A stretch of DNA of 64,000 nt, taken from Arcobacter sp. FWKO B (GTDB taxonomy: Bacteria > Campylobacterota > Campylobacteria > Campylobacterales > Arcobacteraceae). Location of the stretch: the NCBI RefSeq assembly GCF_014844135.1, contig NZ_CP041403.1, positions 2,170,001 through 2,234,000 of the forward strand, in the 5' to 3' direction. The position numbers were made by a program, and so were the translations under genes. The notes beneath the pieces were generated by a model. That model made no database searches, was not told the DNA's origin, and worked only from the letters and a program-made list of their open reading frames with translations. Shown piece by piece: positions 9,501-16,569 of the stretch (the stretch's first letter is position 1; each line of letters opens with the position of its first letter).

Positions 9501-10847
9501 ACAAACAGTTTTTTAAGAGGTAGTAAAACTGAACATCATAGGCAATTTGAAAAAGAAGTGACGGAAAATCCAGATAAGTTTTTTGATTTTTTATTACAGT
9601 TGAAATCTGAAAATATTCATCCAGATTATTTATCTGCTGGATTAAGCGGACTTATAGCATCAAATTATAACGAAGAAAAAGTATTACAAATAATTCATTT
9701 GTATTCAGATATTGATGATAAATGGTTAAAACGAACTATACTCAAAGCTATAGAATATTTGATTAGTAAAAATAAATTTGATGTGAGTTTATTAGATATT
9801 TTAGAATCTAATAAAGATATAAAATATGAAGGTTTAGTGAGGGATGCAACTAAGTTTCAAACTATACATGACCACATGTCTAGTTCAATAAATTCTTTTG
9901 AAGGCGATTTTGCAGAATTATTACCTTTAATTTATAAATATGTATTTGAAAATGAAAATGCAAAAAAAAGAGTTTTAAATCTTATTGATGAAGTTATTGA
10001 AAAAAATATTGACTTTGTAATATTTGGGTTACTAAGAACAATGGGTAAGATCGAACCTGTTGATAAATCCTTATTTGCAAAGCTCTTGGTTGATTTAATT
10101 GAAAAAGATGAAATAGGACAAGTTGCAATTTATTCTTTACAAAATTTTCATTATCTATATATGAATGAGTTTGTTTCTAAAGAAGAAGTGGTAGTTTATA
10201 TCAGAAAATGTATATATTTTGCAAAAGTTCTAAAAGATAGAGAGGATTCAAGTTACATAAATAATTTGGGAATGTATTTATATTTTTACTACTTAAATGA
10301 AGATGATGAGATTTTCGAGAAACTACTTAACGAAGCAATAGATTCAAACCTCCAAGTTATTCATGGGGTGTTACGTCAAATTTTTGAACAAGAAATACAT
10401 TCAAAAGACAAAGGAAAAGTTGAAAAATCAAAACAGTTTATTCTAAGATTTAAAAACCATGAAGAAAATGACTATTTTTATACATTAGATTTAGTCAAAA
10501 TGAATGGATTAAACTTTATTCAAGATGATTTTGAATTTGTAAAAAGTTTAGCATCGTCTATTCATATAAAGAAAGATGTAAAAAGTTTCATTGAGTATCT
10601 TCAAAATGAATATCTTGCAGATACAAATATTGCTGAAAAAATATTTGAACTTTTGGAAGAGCTTATACAAAAAATAGATTCTTCAAAAGAGACTGGATAT
10701 TATGATTCAAGACCATTAATTGAGTTTATTTTAGAACTTAACACAAGAACTAAATCTGATGAACAAAAAGTAAAGATTTTAGATTTAATTGATAGGTTTT
10801 TAATAAGTGACATACTTAGATTTAGTACTAAATCAGCGATAGATTAA
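6570..10847 (+). CDS. Mrr-like nuclease fused to a STAND/P-loop NTPase; candidate Avs-like defence protein
   Basis: A 1425-residue cytoplasmic protein without signal peptide or membrane segment. Residues 1-150 form a PD-(D/E)xK nuclease domain: Glu16 in EKEFESLVNDL, the GRKGQKQNGID signature ending at Asp45, and the Q59-C-K61 catalytic strand, as in Mrr-type restriction endonucleases. Residues about 190-430 form a P-loop NTPase: Walker A GKAGIGKT at 211-218, Walker B VIIDQLDAL with Asp278, and VSIREYDLKND as a sensor-like strand. The remaining 1000 residues are rich in helix-forming, Asn/Lys/Glu-rich sequence like an array of helical repeats. This three-part plan (effector, switch NTPase, long sensor) is that of STAND defence proteins; Avs4 proteins also pair an Mrr-like nuclease with such an NTPase. 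Membership in Avs4 is inferred, not shown. It is translationally coupled by ATGA to a broken upstream frame and flanked by housekeeping genes. Confidence 0.75.
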   Translation: MSKYQFLPLKDEKEFESLVNDLCVEKYGIEFQVYGRKGQKQNGIDGLSFSKDEKQIVYQCKNKDITRADAKIKTELLGDIETEVKSASAEFPSINTFIFANSYKQDTTLQDKATDLKKQYGFTVIVWSWEEIEGLLEKHLNVAKQYYPEIFDKNILSESDIKYKFQENSVTLLSSINSYIEKSFIDMPEINQITDFINSENFDDRLLVLTGKAGIGKTAILSKIQSTLLDNNTVHLSIKSDQFEIESKESLSSFFGVDNILLSIKKLARKEKVIVIIDQLDALSLTMSSNKKVINIILEFIEQLKYISNVKVIVSIREYDLKNDPLFKSLDDANIINTQLLDFEYVSNKLKSYVKESAKLSSTLVELLRTPLHFSIFIELYPNDNSCISIKTLQDLYSKFWEQKIQDRSLDKTLRQNTVELLKSIVHRMNELNKIELPKLYFEDEFEDEITLLLSRGILKEENKKISFFHQTFYDYVFARDFAQKDISLYEYILTTTQDLNIREQFKQIIQFLRGTDEDKYLSELKNILYSDEIRFHIKLLLISYLGSIESPTVEEFTFIQQLFKDKADYEKYFIESWISSDWLIYLKEAGFFNTENFQKYNLQNRLETFVNKETDLIFDILDNCKCEEKIKNVSIINSLNRLNNWSDTSFEILRKYNSLLYEGDIHYYDLKKLYQKIYHFDEEFAKNMFFDFVNTRIDIVEDHDKKELLDHDWYEIFEFLLEQKEIDILQRLLESIQKISNKFKNEYSKKEFLITDKVFDSIMWQFDDLHNSSWGLYKKTLKKISQLAVDDKDIFLELVEPYQNTHYLSLITFLIFGYSKDHKEYKNEILSLFTNVKLLEELSFSHDDGYEFAMLLNKSFQLFDETEQEQIFNSIVQVNPQWQDTYYVGKCHGTYKGLQKYELLSQLEINDIKKFGYFKEFQELQRKFPWYKFKKPHKSNGGFVGTPLSSDVYSKMSLSNLLQSMKVFDGTKSRNSTNSFLRGSKTEHHRQFEKEVTENPDKFFDFLLQLKSENIHPDYLSAGLSGLIASNYNEEKVLQIIHLYSDIDDKWLKRTILKAIEYLISKNKFDVSLLDILESNKDIKYEGLVRDATKFQTIHDHMSSSINSFEGDFAELLPLIYKYVFENENAKKRVLNLIDEVIEKNIDFVIFGLLRTMGKIEPVDKSLFAKLLVDLIEKDEIGQVAIYSLQNFHYLYMNEFVSKEEVVVYIRKCIYFAKVLKDREDSSYINNLGMYLYFYYLNEDDEIFEKLLNEAIDSNLQVIHGVLRQIFEQEIHSKDKGKVEKSKQFILRFKNHEENDYFYTLDLVKMNGLNFIQDDFEFVKSLASSIHIKKDVKSFIEYLQNEYLADTNIAEKIFELLEELIQKIDSSKETGYYDSRPLIEFILELNTRTKSDEQKVKILDLIDRFLISDILRFSTKSAID

Positions 10848-10864
10848 GATTCTATACAGAATCT
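10847..10864 (+). terminator. Weak hairpin after the nuclease-NTPase gene
   Basis: A 7-bp perfect stem (AGATTCT / AGAATCT) with a 4-base loop begins at the stop codon of the giant gene. It is followed by AAAATAAT rather than a run of T, so it is a poor intrinsic terminator. Confidence 0.35.
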
Positions 10865-10891
10865 AAAATAATCCCAAAAGCAAAATTAAGA

Positions 10892-10897
10892 TATAAT
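10892..10897 (+). promoter_or_regulatory. -10 element before the FBPase-like gene
   Basis: TATAAT in the context AAGATATAATTATCC, 46 bases before the ATG of the FBPase-like gene. It suggests that the fbp-like/DUF89 pair is transcribed separately from the giant upstream gene. Confidence 0.5.
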
Positions 10898-10942
10898 TAT
10901 CCAATAATAGAAGTCCAAAATGGTAAATTAGTGGAGTAGGGT

Positions 10943-11788
10943 ATGATAGAAATTTTTAATGCAGTATCAAATATAGCTGTAGATATAGAAAAAGATATTT
11001 TCAATGGCTTAAGTGATGAGTTTTTTGATGTTAAGATAGAAGATGATGAGCTTCACTCAAAAATATATACTAAATGTACACAGATTATTGAAACAGAGCT
11101 TGAGAAAGTTCGTAGTGTCAAAGGTGCTTTAAGTAAAGACAAAAAACAAATGTGTACTATCAATCCAAATGGTAAATATATAGTTGCTTATGTGAGTATT
11201 GATAATGTTGAGTTGTTGGATGTGGATTATTCTTTGGGGACTATTTTTTGTGTGTATGAAAATGAGATTTCACCAAAAAACATAAAAGCAAGTGCATATA
11301 TCACATATGGACCAACATTTCAAATGGTTTTTGCTACACAAAGCGAAGGTGTGAAGTTTTTTTCTTATGAAGATAGTCAATTTGTACAAAAAGAGTCTTT
11401 TAGACTAAGTTCTAGTGGCAAGATAAACTCTACTGGTGGTGATATAGCAGCGTGGACATCTGAACACAAAGATTTGATGCAAAGTTTTTTTGATAGTGGC
11501 TATAGACTTAGATTTAGTGACTCTTTAGTGCTTGATACTCATCAAATACTTTTTAAAAGAGGTGGTATATACTCAAACCCAGCAACAAAAAATGACCCAA
11601 ATGGAACAATGGAGTTAGTTTTTGAGTGTTATCCTATTAGTTTCATAGTAGAGCTTGCTGGTGGTATGGCAATAGATGGAAAATATAGAATACTAGATAT
11701 TGAGTCTTTAAATGTTCATCATAAATCACCATTTTATTTTGGTTCAACTAATGAAATACAAAAAGTAAAATTAGTATTTGGGGCATAA
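10943..11788 (+). CDS. Class 1 fructose-1,6-bisphosphatase family protein with degenerate metal site
   Basis: A 281-residue protein of the usual length for campylobacterial FBPases. Much of the C-terminal half is conserved: GKINSTGGDIAAW, YRLRFSDSLVLDTHQIL, GGIYSNPATKNDPNG and FECYPISFIVELAGG, which hold substrate-binding residues and one metal ligand Glu. The N-terminal metal centre is not: the near-invariant DPLDGSS of the family is replaced by SIDNVEL (just before DVDYSLGTIF), and the preceding acidic SEE-type segment reads SKDKKQ. Those residues bind the catalytic Mg ions in characterised FBPases, so normal phosphatase activity is doubtful. It starts after a good ribosome site (GGAGTAGGG) and is abutted, with no gap, by a DUF89 phosphatase gene. 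Either a non-catalytic FBPase-fold regulator or an enzyme with altered chemistry. Confidence 0.75.
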   Translation: MIEIFNAVSNIAVDIEKDIFNGLSDEFFDVKIEDDELHSKIYTKCTQIIETELEKVRSVKGALSKDKKQMCTINPNGKYIVAYVSIDNVELLDVDYSLGTIFCVYENEISPKNIKASAYITYGPTFQMVFATQSEGVKFFSYEDSQFVQKESFRLSSSGKINSTGGDIAAWTSEHKDLMQSFFDSGYRLRFSDSLVLDTHQILFKRGGIYSNPATKNDPNGTMELVFECYPISFIVELAGGMAIDGKYRILDIESLNVHHKSPFYFGSTNEIQKVKLVFGA

Positions 11789-12646
11789 GTGAATATTCAA
11801 AGTGATTGTGTAGGGTGCATTGTAGGACAAATTGATAAGGCACTAGATTTGCTAGAAGTTGAGGCAAACTTAGCACAAGAGATAAGAGCAGAGGTAAAAA
11901 AACGCTCACTTAGCTTTAGCTACTCTCATACACCACCTTTTATAGCAAAAGATGTATATGCTTATTTGGGTGATAGGCTAGGGCTTGATGATCCTTTGGA
12001 AAGTATCAAACAACAAAGTATCCAAAAAGCCACAGAACTTTTACCTTTTATTTATAAAAAACTACTTTTAAGCGATGATAAGCTTTTTACTGCAATAAAA
12101 GCAAGTGTAGCTGGAAATGTGATAGATTTTGGTGCAAAAGAGCAGTTTTGTGTGACCAATGAAGTACAAAATATATTTGATACAGATTTTGCAATCAATG
12201 ACTACGAAAAACTAAAAATACAAATAAAAAATACCGATAAAATACTAGTACTTGCTGATAATAGTGGGGAAAATGTTTTTGATAAGGTTTTATTAAAAAC
12301 TATAAAAGAGTTATACCCTTCAAAGGAGCTTTTTTATGCAACTAGAGGAAAACCTATAATCAATGATATTACCACAAAAGAAGCATATCAAATAGGTATC
12401 GATGAGGTCGCTACTATATTAGATAGTGGAGTGGATACTCCTGGACTTGACCTTAGTCGTGCAAGTAATGAATTTAAAGCTTTTTTTGATGATGTACCTT
12501 TGATTATATCCAAAGGTATGGGAAACTATGAGTGTTTGGAACAATTAAAAGATGATAGAATATTTTTCTTGTTTAAAGTAAAATGTAGTGTTGTAGCTTC
12601 AAGTATCCAAAAAAATGTAGGTGATATAGTTTTACTAAGAAACTAA
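11789..12646 (+). CDS. DUF89/ARMT1-like metal-dependent phosphatase
   Basis: A 285-residue DUF89 (PF01937) protein of the short AF1104-like group. An N-terminal CVGC motif (Cys8, Cys11 region) matches the CxxC subgroup; the metal and substrate site shows LADNSGENVFDKVLL, TRGKPIINDIT and ISKGMGNYECL. Characterised DUF89 proteins are metal-dependent damage-control phosphatases that remove phosphate from sugar phosphates or damaged pantetheine intermediates. The GTG start begins at the base after the fbp-like stop, with only a weak GGGG upstream, so translation is likely coupled to that gene. Co-translation with an FBPase homologue suggests a sugar-phosphate substrate; this is inference. It ends convergently, overlapping a small minus-strand gene by 4 bases. 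Confidence 0.8.
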   Translation: MNIQSDCVGCIVGQIDKALDLLEVEANLAQEIRAEVKKRSLSFSYSHTPPFIAKDVYAYLGDRLGLDDPLESIKQQSIQKATELLPFIYKKLLLSDDKLFTAIKASVAGNVIDFGAKEQFCVTNEVQNIFDTDFAINDYEKLKIQIKNTDKILVLADNSGENVFDKVLLKTIKELYPSKELFYATRGKPIINDITTKEAYQIGIDEVATILDSGVDTPGLDLSRASNEFKAFFDDVPLIISKGMGNYECLEQLKDDRIFFLFKVKCSVVASSIQKNVGDIVLLRN

Positions 12647-12789
12647 GGAAGCTCATCTTCTTTGAAATCTTTTGATTTTTTATCTTTTTTGTATTTGAGT
12701 ATAGCAAAAGTATGGCGAATTGTAACAATCCCCAAAACTACAAAAATTGCTATAAGAATAAGTTGAGCTACAAAAAATAAAGCTTCCAT
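12643..12789 (-). CDS. Small single-pass membrane protein (48 aa)
   Basis: A short frame starting MEALFFVAQLILIAIFVVLG and ending in a highly charged tail (KYKKDKKSKDFKEDELP). A strong ribosome site AAAGGAAT lies 5 bases before the ATG. Residues 4-24 form one membrane helix with a basic cytoplasmic tail. It overlaps the end of the DUF89 gene by 4 bases in convergent orientation and lies downstream of argG on the same strand, separated from it by two hairpins. Function unknown. The ribosome site and amphipathic layout argue for a real gene. Confidence 0.6.
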   Translation of the reverse strand: MEALFFVAQLILIAIFVVLGIVTIRHTFAILKYKKDKKSKDFKEDELP

Positions 12790-12808
12790 ATTATTCCTTT
12801 ATTGGAAC

Positions 12809-12824
12809 ACCAGTTTTAACTGGT
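12809..12824. terminator. Hairpin upstream of the 48-aa membrane protein gene
   Basis: Perfect 7-bp inverted repeat ACCAGTT / AACTGGT with a 2-base loop between argG and the small membrane protein gene. It lies close to a larger palindrome and may add to termination after argG, or form a structure in the leader of the small gene. Confidence 0.45.
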
Positions 12825-12829
12825 ATTAT

Positions 12830-12851
12830 AACGCCGACTTAAGTCGGCGTT
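12830..12851. terminator. GC-rich palindrome after argG
   Basis: A perfect 22-base palindrome built on ACGCCGACTT and its complement, strikingly GC-rich in this AT-rich DNA, 8 bases past the argG stop. It would form a stable hairpin in RNA from either strand. No long U-tract follows, but its position points to termination after argG. Confidence 0.6.
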
Positions 12852-12858
12852 TCATAAA

Positions 12859-14094
12859 CTACTTTCTAACTTGTCCAGCAATAACAAATCTAAGTGCATT
12901 TAATCTTATAAATCCACCAGCATCTTTTTGGTCATATACGCTATCAGCTTCAAATGTACAATGAGCTTCACTAAATAGTGTTTTTGGCGATGTTCTACCA
13001 ACTACTATAACATTTCCTTTGTATAGTTTTAGTCTTACAGTTCCTTCAACATTTTTTTGTGTTTCATCTATTGCAGCTTGTAGCATTTTTCTCTCTGGTG
13101 CAAACCAGTATCCATTATAAATAAGTTTTGCATATTTTGGCATTAACTCATCTTTTAGGTGAGCTTCTTCTCTATCTAAGCAGATTGATTCAATAGCTCT
13201 GTGAGCTTTTAGCATGATTGTTCCACCTGGAGTTTCATAACAACCACGAGATTTCATACCAACATATCTGTTTTCAACTATATCTATTCTTCCGATACCG
13301 TGTTTATTACCATAGTCGTTTAGAGTTTTAAGTAATGTTGCAGGACTCATAGGTGTGCCGTTGATTGCTATTGGGTCACCGTTTTTGTATTCTATTGTTA
13401 TATACTCAGGCTCATTAGGAGCATTTTCAGGTGAATTTGTCCATAGCCACATAGACTCTTCAGGCTCAGCATTTGGATCTTCTAGGTGAAGTCCCTCATA
13501 TGAGATATGAAGTAAGTTTGCATCCATAGAGTATGGGCTAATTTTTGGATTACCATTTTCATCTATATGTTTTTGAGATATTTCTATACCGTGTTCTTTT
13601 GCATAGTTTAGTAAGCTCTCTCTACTATTTAGCTCCCACTCTCTCCAAGGAGCTATTACAGTAACACCAGGCATTAGTGAAAGGTATCCAAGCTCAAATC
13701 TTACTTGATCGTTCCCTTTCCCTGTAGCTCCGTGACTTACAGCATCAGCACCCATTTTTTTAGCTATTTCGATTTGTTTTTTTGCTATTAGAGGTCTAGC
13801 TATTGAAGTACCTAGAAGATATTCACCTTCATAGATAGTATTTGCTCTAAACATAGGGAATACATAATCTTTCACAAATTCTTCTCTTAAGTCTTCAATA
13901 AAGATATTTTCAGGCTTAATTCCCATAGCAAGAGCTTTTGCACGAGCAGGCTCTACTTCTTCACCTTGACCAAGGTCAGCTGTAAATGTGATAACTTCAG
14001 CATTATAAACATCTTGTAACCATTTTAAAATAATACTTGTATCAAGCCCACCACTATAAGCAAGAACTACCTTTTTTACTTCTTTTTTACTCAT
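12859..14094 (-). CDS. argG: Argininosuccinate synthase
   Basis: A 411-residue enzyme joining citrulline and aspartate with ATP to make argininosuccinate, the penultimate step of arginine synthesis. The N-type ATP pyrophosphatase loop is [15 protein letters not shown] near residue 11, followed by [24 protein letters not shown] and [24 protein letters not shown], all diagnostic. The ATG follows TTGGAGT at good spacing. It is a single gene, divergent from the S4-domain gene with a 108-base shared promoter gap, and closed by the GC-rich palindrome downstream. Confidence 0.97.
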   Translation of the reverse strand: MSKKEVKKVVLAYSGGLDTSIILKWLQDVYNAEVITFTADLGQGEEVEPARAKALAMGIKPENIFIEDLREEFVKDYVFPMFRANTIYEGEYLLGTSIARPLIAKKQIEIAKKMGADAVSHGATGKGNDQVRFELGYLSLMPGVTVIAPWREWELNSRESLLNYAKEHGIEISQKHIDENGNPKISPYSMDANLLHISYEGLHLEDPNAEPEESMWLWTNSPENAPNEPEYITIEYKNGDPIAINGTPMSPATLLKTLNDYGNKHGIGRIDIVENRYVGMKSRGCYETPGGTIMLKAHRAIESICLDREEAHLKDELMPKYAKLIYNGYWFAPERKMLQAAIDETQKNVEGTVRLKLYKGNVIVVGRTSPKTLFSEAHCTFEADSVYDQKDAGGFIRLNALRFVIAGQVRK

Positions 14095-14202
14095 TCAAAA
14101 CTCCAAAAATTAAATTATGGTAACATTTTATCATAAAATTGCTATAATTATTGTTAATAAAATTGGTTCGTCCTACATCCTTCTACCTCAAAAAGGGTTA
14201 TT

Positions 14203-14448
14203 ATGAGAATAGATAAATTTTTAAGTACAGTAAATCTTGTGAAAAGAAGAGCTATTAGTGAAGATATGCTTGAACATAGCGTTGTATTTTTAAATGGCAA
14301 TCCAGTAAAAAAAGCAAAAGAAGTCAAAGTTGGTGATATTATTGAGCTTAGATATATTGAATATATTGATAAGTATGAGGTTTTAGTAATTCCTACAACA
14401 AAATCAACACCAAAAAGCAGACAAGATGAGTATGTAAGAAAGGTATAG
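14203..14448 (+). CDS. S4-domain RNA-binding protein (HslR/Hsp15-like)
   Basis: An 81-residue protein that is almost entirely one S4 RNA-binding domain: MRIDKFLSTVNLVKRRAISEDML, then VFLNGNPVKKAKEVKVGDIIEL, with a basic C-terminal tail. Stand-alone S4 proteins such as Hsp15 bind stalled 50S subunits carrying nascent chains; that role is inferred here by family. It is the first gene of a plus-strand run with trpD 2 bases downstream, then tsaE and lptB. Confidence 0.85.
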   Translation: MRIDKFLSTVNLVKRRAISEDMLEHSVVFLNGNPVKKAKEVKVGDIIELRYIEYIDKYEVLVIPTTKSTPKSRQDEYVRKV

Positions 14449-14450
14449 AG

Positions 14451-15434
14451 ATGTTTAATAAAACTAAACTAAAATTTGATGATATATTTGATGGTAAATT
14501 AAGTGACGAAGAGATAAGAAATTATCTTATAGAACTCCATGAAAGAGGTGAAACAGCTGCAGACATAGCTGCAGCTGCAAGTGCTATGAGAGAACATTCT
14601 ATTTTATTACCTATACCATATCATTTAGAACAAAAGCTTATAGACAACTGTGGAACTGGTGGAGATAAAAGTAATAGTTTTAATGTTTCTACTACTGTAT
14701 CTTTACTATTAGCAGCATGTGGATGTTATGTGGCAAAGCATGGTAATAGAAGTATTACAAGTAATAGTGGAAGTGCTGATATGCTTGAAGCTCTTGGAGT
14801 AAATCTTAGTGTAACACTTCACAAGCAAGCTGTTATGCTTGAAGATACTGGATTTATTTTTATGTTTGCAGTAAATCATCATCCAGCAATGAAAGATATA
14901 ATGCCTATTAGAAAATCAATTCCACATAGAACAATTTTCAATATACTAGGACCTCTTACAAACCCAGCTGGTGCTGTAAAACAACTTATTGGTGTATTTG
15001 ATAAAGATTATATTCATAAAATGGTTGAAGCACTACAACTTTTAGGTGCAGATAGAGCTATGGTAGTAAGTAGTGCAGATGGACTTGATGAAATAAGTAT
15101 CAGTGATGTTACATATGCTACAAAACTTGAAGATGGTTTGATTACAGATATGATAATTGACCCAAGAGATTATGGTTTTAAACTCTATCCAAAAACTGAG
15201 ATTGAAGGTGGTGACGCCAAAGTAAATGCTCAAATTACTAGAGATATATTAGAGGGTAAAGTAACAGGTGCAAAACTTGATATTGTACTTTTAAATGCTG
15301 CAGCTGCTTTAGAAGTAGATGGTATGGCAAAAGATATTACTGAAGGTATAGAAATAGCAAGAAATGCAATACTAAGTGGTAAAGCAAAAGCAAAACTTGA
15401 GCAAATAATTCAAGTATCTAATATATTAATGTAG
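14451..15434 (+). CDS. trpD: Anthranilate phosphoribosyltransferase
   Basis: A 327-residue TrpD that transfers phosphoribose from PRPP to anthranilate in tryptophan synthesis. The PRPP-binding loop NCGTGGDKSNSFNVST lies near residues 65-80, followed by AKHGNRSITSNSGSADMLEALG and the anthranilate-site segment PIRKSIPHRTIFNILGPLTNPAG. It is not with other trp genes: the neighbours are an S4 protein, tsaE and lptB. The N-terminal helical domain is complete, so this is a stand-alone enzyme, not the remnant of a TrpGD fusion. Confidence 0.93.
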   Translation: MFNKTKLKFDDIFDGKLSDEEIRNYLIELHERGETAADIAAAASAMREHSILLPIPYHLEQKLIDNCGTGGDKSNSFNVSTTVSLLLAACGCYVAKHGNRSITSNSGSADMLEALGVNLSVTLHKQAVMLEDTGFIFMFAVNHHPAMKDIMPIRKSIPHRTIFNILGPLTNPAGAVKQLIGVFDKDYIHKMVEALQLLGADRAMVVSSADGLDEISISDVTYATKLEDGLITDMIIDPRDYGFKLYPKTEIEGGDAKVNAQITRDILEGKVTGAKLDIVLLNAAAALEVDGMAKDITEGIEIARNAILSGKAKAKLEQIIQVSNILM

Positions 15435-15442
15435 AGGTTGTT

Positions 15443-15859
15443 TTGAAACTTAGGGCATCTTTAGATGAAATTTCAAAAATAGCTTCTCAAATAAAAGAAG
15501 AGATTGAAGGTAAGAATATTGTAGTTTTATTAAGGGGTGATTTAGCTGCTGGTAAGACTACATTCGTAAAAGAATTTATTAAATTAATAGATCCATCTTG
15601 TAATGTAAGTTCCCCAACTTTTAGTATCCAAATATGCTATGGACATAATCTATATCACTATGATTTGTACAACAAAACATTAAATGAATTTATATCTTTA
15701 GGACTTCTTGAAGAGTTTGAAAAAGATGGGATACATTTTGTTGAGTGGGGTGATGAATTATTGGAAGATTTATTACATTCTTATGGATTTGAAACAATGG
15801 TTATTAATATTAAGAAATTAGATAATGCTAGGGAATATGAATGGATATACATAAATTAG
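15443..15859 (+). CDS. tsaE: tRNA threonylcarbamoyladenosine synthesis ATPase TsaE
   Basis: A 138-residue P-loop ATPase that works with TsaB and TsaD to place the t6A modification at tRNA position 37. The Walker A is RGDLAAGKTTFVKEFI; the following SSPTFSIQICYG and YHYDLYN and the segment FVEWGDELLE are family signatures. Translation begins at TTG (15443) 8 bases after trpD with GAGG upstream. Its end overlaps the lptB start by 19 bases, so the two are tightly coupled. Confidence 0.92.
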   Translation: MKLRASLDEISKIASQIKEEIEGKNIVVLLRGDLAAGKTTFVKEFIKLIDPSCNVSSPTFSIQICYGHNLYHYDLYNKTLNEFISLGLLEEFEKDGIHFVEWGDELLEDLLHSYGFETMVINIKKLDNAREYEWIYIN

Positions 15860-16569
15860 AAATTAAAAATATTACAAAAAGAATTAAAAAAACAGATATA
15901 TTACATGGTATTAGTTTAGATATACAAAGTGGAGAAATTGTAGGGTTATTAGGACCAAATGGAGCTGGGAAAACAACAACTTTTTATACAATATGTGGGC
16001 TTGTAGAGCCTACAAGTGGGGAAGTCTTTTTTAATAATGAAGAAATAACATCACTCCCACTACACAAAAGAGCTTTAAAAGGTATTGGTTATTTGCCTCA
16101 AGAATCTTCTATTTTTAAAGATTTATCTGTTGAAGATAACCTAATGCTCGCAGCAGAGATAGTATATACAGATAAAGAAATACAAGAAAAAATGGTTGAA
16201 GAGATGTTATCTATTTTTAACATTGAGCCTATAAGACAAAGAAAAGGGATAAGTCTAAGTGGAGGAGAGAGAAGAAGAGCAGAGATAGCAAGAGCTTTGA
16301 TATCTAAACCTAAATTTTTATTACTTGATGAGCCTTTTGCAGGAGTTGATCCAATAGCAGTAAAAGATATCCAAGAAATAATTGCAGAGCTTAAAAAACT
16401 TGGCATCGGTGTACTTATAACTGACCACAATGTAAGAGAAACGCTAGCAATTTGCGATAGAGCATATGTTATGAAAGATGGCTCAGTACTAGCTAGTGGC
16501 AATAGTGATGAAATAAAAGCTGATAGTTCGGTTAGAGAGCATTATCTTGGAGAGTCGTTTAGTTTCTAA
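15841..16569 (+). CDS. lptB: LPS export ABC transporter ATP-binding protein
   Basis: A 242-residue ABC ATPase of the LptB type. Walker A GPNGAGKTTTFYTICG, Q-loop YLPQESSIFKDLSVEDN, signature LSGGERRRAEIARAL, Walker B FLLLDEPFAGVDPIAV and the switch His in LITDHNVRETL are all intact. LptB powers extraction of lipopolysaccharide from the inner membrane through LptFG to LptCA. In other Campylobacterota rpoN follows lptB; here the gene ends convergently, overlapping an EAL-domain gene by 4 bases, with no rpoN in the window. Confidence 0.93.
   Translation: MDIHKLEIKNITKRIKKTDILHGISLDIQSGEIVGLLGPNGAGKTTTFYTICGLVEPTSGEVFFNNEEITSLPLHKRALKGIGYLPQESSIFKDLSVEDNLMLAAEIVYTDKEIQEKMVEEMLSIFNIEPIRQRKGISLSGGERRRAEIARALISKPKFLLLDEPFAGVDPIAVKDIQEIIAELKKLGIGVLITDHNVRETLAICDRAYVMKDGSVLASGNSDEIKADSSVREHYLGESFSF

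Noticed and set aside
12809-12851. Two adjacent palindromes after argG considered as an attachment site or operator pair
   Set aside because: No integrase, repeat copy or regulator is nearby; position between convergent transcripts is better explained by termination.
14160-14200. GGTTCG-containing stretch before the S4 gene considered as part of a tRNA T-arm
   Set aside because: No acceptor or anticodon stems can be paired around it; only a promoter-leader region is supported.
16098-16502. 134-codon minus-strand frame opposite lptB
   Set aside because: Antisense shadow of the intact ABC ATPase; no ribosome site and no family likeness.
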